Below, in pieces: positions 27,652-36,702 of a stretch of 64,000 bases of DNA. Position numbers and translations under genes: made by a program. Within the stretch, counting starts at the first letter, position 1. Each line of letters starts with the position of its first letter. The notes beneath the pieces were generated by a model. The model did not search any database. It was not told where the DNA came from and saw nothing but the letters and a program-made list of their open reading frames with translations. The DNA comes from CAYUVH01 sp964448135 (GTDB lineage: Bacteria; Verrucomicrobiota; Verrucomicrobiia; Limisphaerales; UBA8199), in contig CAYUVH010000007.1 of the NCBI GenBank assembly GCA_964448135.1, forward strand, positions 124,001 to 188,000. Reading direction: 5' to 3'.

Positions 27652-27852
27652 GCCGCTATGACTCAATATAAATCGTGTGAAGCGAGTATTGAGAGTCGGG
27701 AGGACGGGGGTCAAGAGTGCGTCGGCGAAGTGCGGCCGGGAGATCCGGAGCCAGGATGTGGCAGAAAATGAACGATGTTCAGCAAAAGACGGTGCCGTGG
27801 GGGGCAGGCGGCATTTGACTTCGTTGGGTGGCGTTCGTTAGGTTCAGTAGTG

Positions 27853-28731
27853 ATGAGTACGTTGCAGGATTCGCTATTGGAATTGGTTCGTCGGACTTCG
27901 GCTGAGATACCGGATGACGTTCACAAGGCGATTACGGATTCGCTGGAGCGCGAGAAGCAGGGATCGATCGCCGCGAACGCGATGAAGATCATCGAGCAGA
28001 ATGTGGCGCTGGCGAAGAACAAGTCGCAGCCAATTTGCCAGGACACCGGGGCCATCATTTTTTACGTGGAATGTCCGGTGGGCTACGACCAGATAACTTT
28101 TGAGGAGACAACACGCGAGGCGGTGAAGCTGGCAACGAAGAAGGGTTTTCTGCGACAGAATTCGGTGGACTCGGTGACGGGGAAAAATGACGGGACCAAC
28201 CTGGGACCGGGTTCGCCGACGATTCATTTTCATCAGCATCGCGAGCCGGGGATTTCGGTGCGGCTGGTGCTCAAGGGTGGCGGCTGCGAAAATGTCGGCG
28301 CGCAGTATTCGCTGCCGAATGAAAAGCTCATGGCGAACCGGGACCTGGACGGATGCCGCCGGGTGATTCTCGACGCGGTGATGCAGGCGCAGGGGAAAGG
28401 ATGCGGGCCGGGAATCCTCGGCGTGTGCATCGGCGGCGATCGCGCGACCGGATACGAGTTTTCCAAACAGCAGTTTTTGCGCAGGCTGGATGACCACAAT
28501 CCCGATCCAAAACTCAATGACCTCGAGAAGGACATTGTGGAGACCGCCAACAAGCTCGGCATAGGGCCGATGGGTTTCGGTGGGAAAACAACTTTGCTGG
28601 GAACGAAGATCGGGGTGTTGAACCGGTTGCCGGCGTCTTATTTCGTGAGCATTAGTTACATGTGCTGGGCTTACCGGCGGCAGGGCGTGGAATTGAACAC
28701 GGCGGGCGGAATCCAAAAGTGGCTTTACTGA
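27853..28731 (+). CDS. Fumarate hydratase class I, alpha subunit
   Basis: A 292-residue catalytic alpha subunit of the two-subunit 4Fe-4S fumarase/tartrate dehydratase family, which interconverts fumarate and malate in the TCA cycle. The cluster cysteines are visible as SQPICQDTG, KGGGCENVG and GCGPGILGVCIGGDRATGYE. The frame is open upstream, but similarity begins at MSTLQDSLLELV, so the ATG at 27853 is used. The beta subunit starts two bases after the stop. Oxygen-sensitive clusters are expected from the family. Fumarase is preferred over tartrate dehydratase because no tartrate genes are nearby. Confidence 0.93.
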   Translation: MSTLQDSLLELVRRTSAEIPDDVHKAITDSLEREKQGSIAANAMKIIEQNVALAKNKSQPICQDTGAIIFYVECPVGYDQITFEETTREAVKLATKKGFLRQNSVDSVTGKNDGTNLGPGSPTIHFHQHREPGISVRLVLKGGGCENVGAQYSLPNEKLMANRDLDGCRRVILDAVMQAQGKGCGPGILGVCIGGDRATGYEFSKQQFLRRLDDHNPDPKLNDLEKDIVETANKLGIGPMGFGGKTTLLGTKIGVLNRLPASYFVSISYMCWAYRRQGVELNTAGGIQKWLY

Positions 28732-28732
28732 T

Positions 28733-29308
28733 ATGATTACGTTGAACACTCCCGTTTCGGAGGAAGCGATCCGCGCGCTCAAGCTGGGCGACGAGGTGGT
28801 CATCACGGGCAAACTTTTCACGGGCCGCGATGCGGTGCACAAATACCTGCACGAGGGCGGCAAACTTCCGCCGGGCGTGGATTTGCGGGGCGGCATTCTC
28901 TATCACTGCGGGCCGGTGATCCTGAAAGACGAACAGGGAAAGTGGAAATGCACCGCCGCCGGGCCGACGACTTCAATTCGCGAGGAACCGTACCAGGCGC
29001 AGGTCATTCATGATCTCGGCTTGCGCGGCGTGATCGGCAAAGGCGGCATGGGCGACAAGACGATGGAAGCCTGCCGCGTGCACGGGTGTGTTTACCTACA
29101 CGCCATCGGCGGAGCGGCGCAGGTGCTGGCGGAGCGCGTGATGCGCGTGCCGAATGTTTACATGATGGAAGAGTTCGGAGCGCCGGAGGCGATTTGGGAG
29201 TTTGATGTGGTGGAATTTCCCGCGGTAGTGACGATCGATGCGCACGGGCATTCCCTGCACAAGGAGGTCATGGCCTCCAGCCAGGCGGAGTTGGCGAAAT
29301 ACTTGTAA
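28733..29308 (+). CDS. Fumarate hydratase class I, beta subunit
   Basis: A 191-residue beta subunit that completes the class I fumarase with the protein encoded just upstream. Blocks include LKLGDEVVITGKLFTGRDA, LYHCGPVILK, AGPTTSIREEPYQ and VIGKGGMGDKTMEAC, all characteristic. In the single-chain enzymes of E. coli this part is the C-terminal domain. The overlap-free two-base spacing implies co-translation. Confidence 0.94.
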   Translation: MITLNTPVSEEAIRALKLGDEVVITGKLFTGRDAVHKYLHEGGKLPPGVDLRGGILYHCGPVILKDEQGKWKCTAAGPTTSIREEPYQAQVIHDLGLRGVIGKGGMGDKTMEACRVHGCVYLHAIGGAAQVLAERVMRVPNVYMMEEFGAPEAIWEFDVVEFPAVVTIDAHGHSLHKEVMASSQAELAKYL

Positions 29309-29417
29309 GGAGCGCGGACATTCTTGTCCGCAGAAACGCTCGAGGAAGCGGACGCCTCTGCTCGAAGGGGCGATTTCGAAATAGCTACGCAGCTACGGAC
29401 AGGAATGTCCGCGCTCC
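29309..29417. repeat. Long inverted repeat between convergent genes
   Basis: GGAGCGCGGACATTCTTGTC(C) at 29309-29329 pairs with GGACAGGAATGTCCGCGCTC(C) at 29397-29417, 21-bp arms with one mismatch, spanning 109 bases. It lies between the fumarase beta stop and the rpiB stop, so it could act as a two-way terminator or be a MITE-like element. I cannot separate the two from one copy. Confidence 0.85.
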
Positions 29418-29420
29418 GGG

Positions 29421-29861
29421 TCAGGGCTTCGGCGGGGCATCTATCATCTGGATGCGCTTGATGTGGCGACCGCCTTCGAAGGGGGTGTCGAGCCAGACGC
29501 GCACAATTTCCAGGGCGGACTCGCGATCGATCATGCGTTGACCAATGGAGATGAGGTTGGCGTCGTTGTGCTGGCGGCCGAGTTTGGCGGTCGTGGTGTT
29601 CCAACACAGGGCGCAACGGACGCCGGGCACACGATTGGCCGTGATGGCTTCGCCGTTGCCGGAACCGCCCAGAACGATGCCACGCTCGAACTCGCCGCGC
29701 GCGACGGCTTCGGCCACGGGGCGGATGTAAACCGGATAATCCACCGGGTCCTCGGAGTGCGTGCCGAAATCGGTGACGCTGTGGCCGAGGGATTCGAGCA
29801 TCTGGCGGATGGCTTCCTTGTATTGAAAGCCGGCGTGGTCGGAGCCGATGGCGATTTTCAT
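29421..29861 (-). CDS. rpiB: Ribose-5-phosphate isomerase B
   Basis: A 146-residue LacA/RpiB family enzyme that interconverts ribose-5-phosphate and ribulose-5-phosphate in the pentose-phosphate pathway. The N-terminus MKIAIGSDHAGFQYKEAI is diagnostic. GIVLGGSGNGEAITANRVPG forms the anion hole, and CALCWNTTTAKLGRQHNDAN supplies the catalytic region. It is on the minus strand, downstream of the barrel-like lipoprotein gene with an 18-base gap in reverse direction, so the two could be co-transcribed. Confidence 0.95.
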   Translation of the reverse strand: MKIAIGSDHAGFQYKEAIRQMLESLGHSVTDFGTHSEDPVDYPVYIRPVAEAVARGEFERGIVLGGSGNGEAITANRVPGVRCALCWNTTTAKLGRQHNDANLISIGQRMIDRESALEIVRVWLDTPFEGGRHIKRIQMIDAPPKP

Positions 29862-29879
29862 GGGAGACTTCCTCCGCAG

Positions 29880-30824
29880 TTAAGGGGCTTTTTTACTCTC
29901 GGCCGCCCATTCCGTGAAGAGGCGTTTGACGATCTGATACTTCGCGGAATCTTTGATCGGGTCCTGATGGCGATAGATCATGATGCTGTCGGTGGCCTTG
30001 TGACCGTCGATCATGGCAGCTTCGACATACTCCGGCGTCGTCGCGCCGAGGCGGCTGTGGGCGGTGGCGTAGATGTCGAGCACGATGGGGAAGTTCGGAC
30101 CCGTGAGGGACTTGAGGTGCTGGATTTCCGGGATGACGAGGTCCGGTTCCTTCAGGTTTGCGCCCTTGGATTCGTGCCGATACGGAAAGAGAATGCCGTC
30201 AATCAGGTGGCAATAGTTCGTGGTAAAAGCTTCGGTGGTGGCGGTGTAATAACAGCACGGCGCAAAGGCGAGCTTGGGATTGATGGCGCGGGAATCAGCC
30301 ATCATTTTTTCAACGTAAGCCGTGGTGTAGAAGCTGAGGTTGTGCGTGAAGTCGTCGATGCTCCAGGCGACGAGATTGGGTTCCTTCACACTGAGCTTGG
30401 CGAACTCGACAGCCCAGCGATGATAGTCGAGGCGGAAGGGTTCAGCATACGTTTTGGCTTTCGGCGGCGATTCACTGGGCGGCACGACGGAGGCCCAAAC
30501 CTTGATGCCATGGGCACGGGCGCGCGGCAGGAAAATCGCGAGGTCCGCCCAATCGTTCGTATTGCCGTGGATGCAGTAGCTGTAGGTATTGGCGTGGATT
30601 TCGACGAGCTGGGCGATGAGGCCGTCCACGTCGAGGCGGCCGTCCGGTTTGCGCAGGCCGCCACAGTAGGTGGCGCGCAGGCCGCGCAAAGAGTCAGCGC
30701 GCACGGCGGCGGGGTCCTTGGATTTGCAGGGCTGGCAGCACTTGCAACCGGCAAAGACGACAAGCGCAGCCAGACCGACGACGAGCCAAACGACCCGGTT
30801 AAGCGAACGAGAGAAGCAAAGCAT
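29880..30824 (-). CDS. Lipoprotein with glycosidase-like (TIM-barrel-like) body, function unknown
   Basis: A 314-residue lipoprotein. The start MLCFSRSLNRVVWLVVGLAA leads to a lipobox VFAGC (Cys26). The body has alternating helix/strand texture with LVEIHANTYSYCIHG, RARAHGIKVWASVVPP and LVAWSIDDFTHN, which recalls (beta/alpha)8 glycosidase-type barrels, the last with acidic residues at a strand end. No family can be named. The open frame extends to 31208, but that part overlaps dnaB on the other strand and reads as noise, so the ATG at 30824 is used. It is divergent from dnaB. Confidence 0.72.
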   Translation of the reverse strand: MLCFSRSLNRVVWLVVGLAALVVFAGCKCCQPCKSKDPAAVRADSLRGLRATYCGGLRKPDGRLDVDGLIAQLVEIHANTYSYCIHGNTNDWADLAIFLPRARAHGIKVWASVVPPSESPPKAKTYAEPFRLDYHRWAVEFAKLSVKEPNLVAWSIDDFTHNLSFYTTAYVEKMMADSRAINPKLAFAPCCYYTATTEAFTTNYCHLIDGILFPYRHESKGANLKEPDLVIPEIQHLKSLTGPNFPIVLDIYATAHSRLGATTPEYVEAAMIDGHKATDSIMIYRHQDPIKDSAKYQIVKRLFTEWAAESKKAP

Positions 30825-30970
30825 GCGCTCAGGAAACAACCTTCGCGGTGGAAACAAAAGCGGAAATTTCCTGTGAACAAGTTGGCGGCGGTTAAACTTG
30901 CCGGAAAGCCTCAACTCATGTTGAATAATTTTGAACTGCCGACTGTTCCTAAAGGTCTGTTGGCTGCGGC

Positions 30971-32440
30971 ATGATTGACTCGATAACCGAAAACCCGCCG
31001 GCCACCCTGCCGGACCTGCACAAGGCACCGCCCCGCCCTGCTCCGTCACGGGACGGGGGACGCGCGGACCGCCTGCCGCCGCACGCGCCGGAAGCGGAGC
31101 AAGGCGTGCTCGCGTGTATTTTTCTTTCGCCGAACGACGCCATGGGCGAGTGCATCGGCAAGTTGAAGAGCGGCGCGGACGCTTTCTATGACCTGCGGCA
31201 CCAGACAATTTACAAGACGCTGGCGGAGATGTACGACGCGCGTGAGCCGATTGACCTGATCACGGTGCAGCAGAAGCTCAAGAACGCGAACGCGCTCGAC
31301 CAGGTCGGCGGCAATGCCTATCTCAGCCAGCTTCCCGACATGGCCCCCTCGGCGGCGAATCTCATCTACTACATTGAGATCGTCGAGGAGAAGCATTTGC
31401 TGCGGTCGATCATTGCCACCTGCACGGAGGTGGTGGGCCGGGTGTACGATCATCAGGGCGAAGTGGACTCGTTGATGGACGAAGTCGAGCGCGACATTTT
31501 GCGGATCAGCGAGTCACGCGTGCAGTCGAACACGCCGCCGATGAAGGAACTGGTGACGAAAGCGATCACGACGGTCGAATCGTTTCACCAGCGGCAAGGG
31601 ATGCTCACGGGCATCGGCACGGGCTTTGTGGAGTTCGATCGGATGACGACGGGATTGCACGGCGGGGAAATGATCGTCGTGGCGGCGCGGCCTTCGATGG
31701 GCAAGACGAGTCTCGCGATGAATATCGTGGAACACGCGGTGCTCGAACTGAAGGTGCCGGTGGGGGTGTTCAGTTTGGAAATGACCGCCGACTCGCTCGT
31801 CCTGCGCATGCTGTGCTCGCGGGCGCATGTGAACCTGCGCAACGTGCGCGAGGGGTTCCTGGCCGAGCGGGATTTCCCGCGACTGACAGCGGTGGCGAGC
31901 AAACTCGCCGGAGCGCCGCTGGTCATTGACGATTCGTCGGGCCTTTCGATTTTGCAGTTGCGGGCCAAGGCCCGGCGCATGCACCAGCAGTTCGGCATCA
32001 AGCTTTTCGTGATTGACTACCTCCAACTGCTCCACTCTACTGCGCGGCGTGCGGAAAACCGCCAACAGGAGATCGCGGACATCTCCAGCGGCGTTAAGTC
32101 CCTGGCCAAAGAACTGAACGTGCCGGTAATCGTGCTGAGCCAGTTGAACCGGGAACTCGAAAAAGACAAGAACCGCAAGCCGCGGCTCTCCGATTTGCGT
32201 GAGTCCGGGGCCATCGAACAGGACGCGGACCTGGTGGCATTGCTTTACAAACCCAGCAGCGGCGACGACGAAGACGGAGCGGGACCGGCCGAGGACACGG
32301 CGATTCCGGTGAACCTGCTTATCGCCAAACAACGCAACGGTCCGACCGGCGACGTGGAACTGACGTTCTTCAAACCGCATACCCGTTTTGAAAGCCGCGC
32401 CAAAGTGAGCGACGAAGACATGCCCGCCCGACCCCAGTGA
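30971..32440 (+). CDS. dnaB: Replicative DNA helicase
   Basis: A 489-residue hexameric 5'-3' helicase that unwinds DNA at the replication fork. A Pro-rich extension of about 40 residues precedes the N-terminal collar domain (PEAEQGVLACIFLSPNDA). The RecA-like domain has Walker A ARPSMGKTS (about residue 237), Walker B LFVIDYLQLL, SQLNRELE and a DLRESGAIEQDADLV motif. Length is normal for the family. No intein is present. It begins a dense plus-strand block; bamA starts two bases after its stop. Confidence 0.97.
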   Translation: MIDSITENPPATLPDLHKAPPRPAPSRDGGRADRLPPHAPEAEQGVLACIFLSPNDAMGECIGKLKSGADAFYDLRHQTIYKTLAEMYDAREPIDLITVQQKLKNANALDQVGGNAYLSQLPDMAPSAANLIYYIEIVEEKHLLRSIIATCTEVVGRVYDHQGEVDSLMDEVERDILRISESRVQSNTPPMKELVTKAITTVESFHQRQGMLTGIGTGFVEFDRMTTGLHGGEMIVVAARPSMGKTSLAMNIVEHAVLELKVPVGVFSLEMTADSLVLRMLCSRAHVNLRNVREGFLAERDFPRLTAVASKLAGAPLVIDDSSGLSILQLRAKARRMHQQFGIKLFVIDYLQLLHSTARRAENRQQEIADISSGVKSLAKELNVPVIVLSQLNRELEKDKNRKPRLSDLRESGAIEQDADLVALLYKPSSGDDEDGAGPAEDTAIPVNLLIAKQRNGPTGDVELTFFKPHTRFESRAKVSDEDMPARPQ

Positions 32441-32442
32441 CG

Positions 32443-34878
32443 ATGAAGAACTTACTGCGCCTCATCGTCTCGCTCGCCATGCTGGTGCTGCTGCCCACCG
32501 CACACGCCCAAACCGCCGCGCCCAAGGTCGCCGAAATCCAGATCAAACACATCGGCCCGGCCTCGGTCAGCGACGACCTCATCCGCGCCAACATCCGGAC
32601 CCGGGTGGGCGATCCCTATCACGCGGCCGCGGTGGACGACGACGTGCGTAACCTCTACGCGACCGGTCTGTTCTACAACATCCGCGTCGCGCAGGACCCG
32701 ACCACGAACGGCGTGCTGCTCACCTACACCCTCCAGCCCAAGCCGCGCCTGACGGCGATTCGTTTTCACGGCAACACCAAGTACACGGACGCCAAGCTGC
32801 TGAAGAAAATTTCCTCCAAAGAAGGCGCGCCGCTGGACGAACGGAAACTTTTCACGGACAGCCAGGAAATCCAGTCGCTCTACCAGCACGCCGGTTACCC
32901 GGGCACGGAAGTGAAATATGTGCTGAGCGTGGATGAGGCCGCAGGGCGCGGGACGGCTACGTTTGAAATCACGGAGACGCCCAAGGTAAAAATCACCAAG
33001 GTCGAATTCATCGGCGCGAAATCCTTCACGCACAAGCAACTCGACGGCAGTTTTCTTACCAAGGGCGTGGTGAAGACCAGCCCGCATTGGTGGCTTTCCT
33101 GGCTGACCGGCAGCGGCTACCTCCGCGACGATGAATTGGAAGACGACAAGGAGAGCCTCGCGCAGTTTTATTTCGACCATGGGTTCCTTGATTTCGAACT
33201 GAAGACGGTGGAACTGGTTTATCCCACGCCGAACACGCTGATCGTGCGGTTCATCATGAACGAAGGCAGCCAGTACAAGGTGGGCACCGTGAAGTTCACC
33301 GGGAACAAAATTTTTTCCACGAACGACATTACGCGCGGCCTGCTCGCGTTGAAGGGTTCGCGGCCAGGCAAATACACTCCCGGACCGCATGGCCTGTACA
33401 TGGATGTGGGCTCGACGTTTACCCCGAAGGGCCTGACGCGGGACATCAACCAGGTCGAGGACTTTTACGGGGCCAAGGGGTATATCGACGTTACCGCCGG
33501 CTCCCGCCACCTCGTCGTGAACAAGATCCCGAATGTCGAGACGGGCAACATGGACCTCGAGTTCGTGATCGAAGAAGGCCAGAAGTCCTACATCGAAACG
33601 GTGGAAATTCGCGGCAATGTGAAGACCAAGGACAAGGTCATCCGCCGCGAGCTGACCGTGTCGCCGGGCCAGAGCTTTGACATGGTGCAGGTGCGGTTGA
33701 GCAAGGACCGCATCCAAGGTTTGCAACTTTTCGAACGCGTGGAGACGCAAACCGAACCGACCGATATTCCCACCGGCAAGAATCTCGTCGTGTCGGTGGA
33801 GGAAAAGAACACCGGCCACGTTTCGTTGAGCGCGGGTTTTAGCTCCGTGGATTCGCTGGTCGGCTACGTGGAAGTCAGCCAGGGTAATTTCGATTTGTTC
33901 AATCCGCCCACGTTCACCGGCGCGGGCCAGAAAGCGCGCCTGCGTTTGACGCTCGGCACCGAACAACAGATTTACCAGCTTGGCTTCACCGAACCCTGGT
34001 TGATGGGCCGCAAGCTGCGGCTGGACGTGGACCTGCATTATCAGAAGCTGCTGTATCTAAGCCCGAACGATCTCTACGACGAAGTTCGCGCCGGCGGCAC
34101 GGTGGGCGTCACCCGCACATTGCTGGGCAGCGACTTCCTGCGCGGCACATTGGGTTATACGCTGGAAGACATCGGGATTTTGCTCAACACCACCGACCCC
34201 GCCAAAGTCCCGACGGCAATTCTTGAACAACAGGGCTATTCATTGGTGTCCAAGGCTAACGTGGCTGTGACTTATGACACTCGTTCGGGCGGATTGCTGC
34301 CAAACAAGGGCCAGAAAACCACCTTCATGGCGGCCCTCGCCGGTGGCCCGCTGGGCGGCGAGCAGAGCTTCTATAAGCTGGAATTGGACACCGCCTGGTA
34401 TTTTAAAGGCTTTGCTCCGGGACATGTGCTCGAGATCGTTGGCAAAACGGGCGTGGCCCAGGCTTATGGCAACACGGACATCGTGCCTTTTTACGAAGCC
34501 TACTTCCTGGGCGGTCTCTACAACCTGCGCGGCTTCAAATTCCGCAACATCGCTCCGCGTCAGCCGGGCATCAACGAACCGATCGGCGGCAATACCTATT
34601 ACTATGGCTCCGCCGAATACAGCATTCCCATCATCACGCCGGACACGGAAGGCGGCATGGGCGTGCGGCTCGCCTTCTTCGGTGACGTGGGTTGCGTGAA
34701 TGCCCAGTCCTACAACTACGGCCAGCAGAATTTCGACAGCGACGTCGGCATTGGCATTCGCCTGAACCTGCCCATCGGCCCGCTGCGGCTGGACTATGCC
34801 ATCCCCGTCAATCACGACCAATACAACGGCAGCTCGGGTCGCTTCCAGTTCGGCGTGGGTTACACGCGCGAGTTTTGA
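32443..34878 (+). CDS. bamA: Outer-membrane protein assembly factor BamA
   Basis: An 811-residue beta-barrel protein that inserts other barrels in the outer membrane. After a signal peptide (to about AHA-Q), five POTRA-like repeats can be followed by their ...VKFTGNK and ...VEIRGNV turns up to about residue 440. The 16-strand barrel follows, with the conserved LYNLRGF motif (the lid-loop [V/L]RGF box) near residue 700, and ends in Phe (GVGYTREF), the usual C-terminal signal. The ATG at 32443 is preferred to a GTG six bases upstream that overlaps the dnaB stop. The skp-like gene follows. Confidence 0.96.
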   Translation: MKNLLRLIVSLAMLVLLPTAHAQTAAPKVAEIQIKHIGPASVSDDLIRANIRTRVGDPYHAAAVDDDVRNLYATGLFYNIRVAQDPTTNGVLLTYTLQPKPRLTAIRFHGNTKYTDAKLLKKISSKEGAPLDERKLFTDSQEIQSLYQHAGYPGTEVKYVLSVDEAAGRGTATFEITETPKVKITKVEFIGAKSFTHKQLDGSFLTKGVVKTSPHWWLSWLTGSGYLRDDELEDDKESLAQFYFDHGFLDFELKTVELVYPTPNTLIVRFIMNEGSQYKVGTVKFTGNKIFSTNDITRGLLALKGSRPGKYTPGPHGLYMDVGSTFTPKGLTRDINQVEDFYGAKGYIDVTAGSRHLVVNKIPNVETGNMDLEFVIEEGQKSYIETVEIRGNVKTKDKVIRRELTVSPGQSFDMVQVRLSKDRIQGLQLFERVETQTEPTDIPTGKNLVVSVEEKNTGHVSLSAGFSSVDSLVGYVEVSQGNFDLFNPPTFTGAGQKARLRLTLGTEQQIYQLGFTEPWLMGRKLRLDVDLHYQKLLYLSPNDLYDEVRAGGTVGVTRTLLGSDFLRGTLGYTLEDIGILLNTTDPAKVPTAILEQQGYSLVSKANVAVTYDTRSGGLLPNKGQKTTFMAALAGGPLGGEQSFYKLELDTAWYFKGFAPGHVLEIVGKTGVAQAYGNTDIVPFYEAYFLGGLYNLRGFKFRNIAPRQPGINEPIGGNTYYYGSAEYSIPIITPDTEGGMGVRLAFFGDVGCVNAQSYNYGQQNFDSDVGIGIRLNLPIGPLRLDYAIPVNHDQYNGSSGRFQFGVGYTREF

Positions 34879-34914
34879 TTTGGCATCCCGCGGTCAACTT
34901 GTTCCTTTCCGATT

Positions 34915-35547
34915 ATGAAGAATTATATCGTCAAAATTGTTGTGCTCAGCCTCCTGCTGGGTTTCGCCAGCCTTTCCGCGCACGCGCAAGGCCGAGTTGC
35001 CACGGTGGACATCGGCAAGATCGTGGACAACTACTGGAAGGCCAAGCAGGCCAACGCCGCCATCAAGGACCGCCAGTCCGAGATGATGAAGGACATCAAG
35101 GGCATGGAGGACGATGCCAAGAAATTGAAGGATGAATACCAGACCCTGGTGGCGAGCGCGGGCGATCCTTCGCTCTCCCAGGACGAGCGCGAGCGGCGCA
35201 AGACCCAGTCCGAATCCAAGCTCAAGGCGCTCCGCGATGCCCAGGAAAGCATGACCCAATATGACCGCCAGGCGCGTGTGACCCTGGAGGAACAATACAA
35301 GCGCATGCGCGACAACATTCTCACCGAAATCCGCAACGCCGTAACCGCCAAGGCGAAGTCCGCCAGTTTCAGCCTGGTGCTGGACACCAGCGGCGCTTCC
35401 ATCACCACGGTGCCGGTCGTGCTTTACAGCAATGGCGAGAACGACCTCACGGACGAAATCCTCAAGCAGCTCAATGCTTCCGCTCCCGCCGACAGCATAC
35501 CCGCTCCGGACTCCAAGAGCGATTCATCGGACAAAAAGAAGAAGTAG
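34915..35547 (+). CDS. OmpH/Skp-family periplasmic chaperone
   Basis: A 210-residue exported protein (signal peptide to about AHA-Q, residue 25). It has the family start GRVATVDIGKIVDNYWKAKQ and a long charged helical region (about 45-140) forming the coiled-coil tentacles, then the small beta core (FSLVLDTSGASITTVPVVLYSNG). A Ser/Lys-rich tail ends DKKKK. Skp proteins guard unfolded outer-membrane proteins on their way to BamA, whose gene lies 36 bases upstream; the pairing is conserved in many Gram-negative bacteria. Confidence 0.9.
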   Translation: MKNYIVKIVVLSLLLGFASLSAHAQGRVATVDIGKIVDNYWKAKQANAAIKDRQSEMMKDIKGMEDDAKKLKDEYQTLVASAGDPSLSQDERERRKTQSESKLKALRDAQESMTQYDRQARVTLEEQYKRMRDNILTEIRNAVTAKAKSASFSLVLDTSGASITTVPVVLYSNGENDLTDEILKQLNASAPADSIPAPDSKSDSSDKKKK

Positions 35548-35574
35548 TTCGCGCGAGGTCTCCGGCGGCTGCTG

Positions 35575-35901
35575 ATGAAGCCCGCAACGAATTACGCCCT
35601 GGTGCTGGTGACTGCGCCAGGGATGCCGGTTGCGCGGCGGCTCGCCCGGTCGTTGCTGAAGCAGCGCCTGATCGCCTGCGCCAACCTGCTACCGCGACTT
35701 GAATCACACTATTGGTGGAAGGGCAAAATCGAGCGTGGGGCCGAGACGCTGCTGATTCTGAAAACCACGTCGCGAAAGCTGGCGGCACTGGAACGCGCCA
35801 TTCTTGCCGCACACCCCTACGATACACCGGAGATTCTCCAGGTTTCCCTCAAAGCCGGAAACAAGCGTTACCTGGATTGGATCACGGAGTCAGTCCGTTA
35901 A
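35575..35901 (+). CDS. cutA: Divalent-cation tolerance protein CutA
   Basis: A 108-residue trimeric PII-like fold protein. The LLKQRLIACANLLPRLESHYWWKGKIE block and ILAAHPYDTPEILQVSL ending are family signatures. CutA was named for copper tolerance in E. coli, but its general role is not settled. It lies 27 bases after the skp-like stop and before uppS, so it is probably in the same transcript. The ATG at 35575 starts a protein of usual size. Confidence 0.94.
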   Translation: MKPATNYALVLVTAPGMPVARRLARSLLKQRLIACANLLPRLESHYWWKGKIERGAETLLILKTTSRKLAALERAILAAHPYDTPEILQVSLKAGNKRYLDWITESVR

Positions 35902-35958
35902 GCAGATGACTTTGGCTTTGACCCGGGCGCGGGGCTTTGTACGTTGCCGCTGACGGAA

Positions 35959-36696
35959 ATGAGCAACTTGCCAACACACCTGAGCCCCGAAGCCCGCGCG
36001 CGGCTGCCAAACCACGTCGCCGTCATCATGGACGGCAACGGCCGCTGGGCCAAGGAACGGCATCTGCCGCGCATCGAGGGGCATCGCATGGGGGCGGAAT
36101 CGGCCCGCACGATCATTCGCACGGCGGGCGAGATCGGCATCAAATATCTGACGCTTTACGCGTTTTCGGTGGAGAACTGGAACCGGCCCCCGGACGAGGT
36201 GGACGCCTTGATGAAGTATCTGGTCCACTACCTCAAGACGGAGACCAGCGAGCTGAACAAAAACAACGTCCGCTTGGAAGTAATCGGACAGATCTACCGG
36301 CTGCCGGAGAACGTGCAGCAACACCTGAAGAAATCCATCGCCACGTTGTCGAAGAACAACGGGCTGACGCTCATCATGGCGTTGAGCTACGGGGCGCGGA
36401 CGGAAATCGTAGACGCGGTGCGCGGCATTGCGACAAAGGTGAAGGCGGGCGAGCTGGATCCCGCGGACATCACGGAGCAGGTCTTTTCCCAGCACCTGTA
36501 CACCCACAACATTCCCGATCCCGACCTGCTGATCCGGACGAGCGGCGAGATGCGTGTGAGCAACTTCCTGCTCTGGCAGATTTCCTACGCCGAGTTGGTC
36601 ATCACGCAGACGCTGTGGCCGGATTTTCGCAAGCCGCAATTCTTCGCGGCCCTGGAGGAATATCACCGGCGTCATCGGCGGTTCGGCGGCCTATAG
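35959..36696 (+). CDS. uppS: Isoprenyl (undecaprenyl-type) diphosphate synthase
   Basis: A 245-residue cis-prenyltransferase that extends farnesyl diphosphate with isopentenyl units to the C55 carrier for cell-wall and polysaccharide synthesis. HVAVIMDGNGRWAK gives the catalytic Asp25; TLYAFSVENWNRP and the C-terminal DLLIRTSGEMRVSNFLLWQ block are diagnostic. An ATG at 35959 is used in place of a TTG at 35944. cdsA follows after six bases. The uppS-cdsA-dxr order is classic. Confidence 0.96.
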   Translation: MSNLPTHLSPEARARLPNHVAVIMDGNGRWAKERHLPRIEGHRMGAESARTIIRTAGEIGIKYLTLYAFSVENWNRPPDEVDALMKYLVHYLKTETSELNKNNVRLEVIGQIYRLPENVQQHLKKSIATLSKNNGLTLIMALSYGARTEIVDAVRGIATKVKAGELDPADITEQVFSQHLYTHNIPDPDLLIRTSGEMRVSNFLLWQISYAELVITQTLWPDFRKPQFFAALEEYHRRHRRFGGL

Positions 36697-36702
36697 AAAG
36701 AA

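Noticed and set aside
29463..30974. Plus-strand frame of 503 residues opposite rpiB and the lipoprotein
   Set aside because: It is a gapless shadow in a GC-rich region; both minus-strand genes have signals or known motifs.
30825..31208. Extended N-terminus of the barrel-like lipoprotein
   Set aside because: It overlaps dnaB on the other strand, and the lipoprotein signal starts at 30824.
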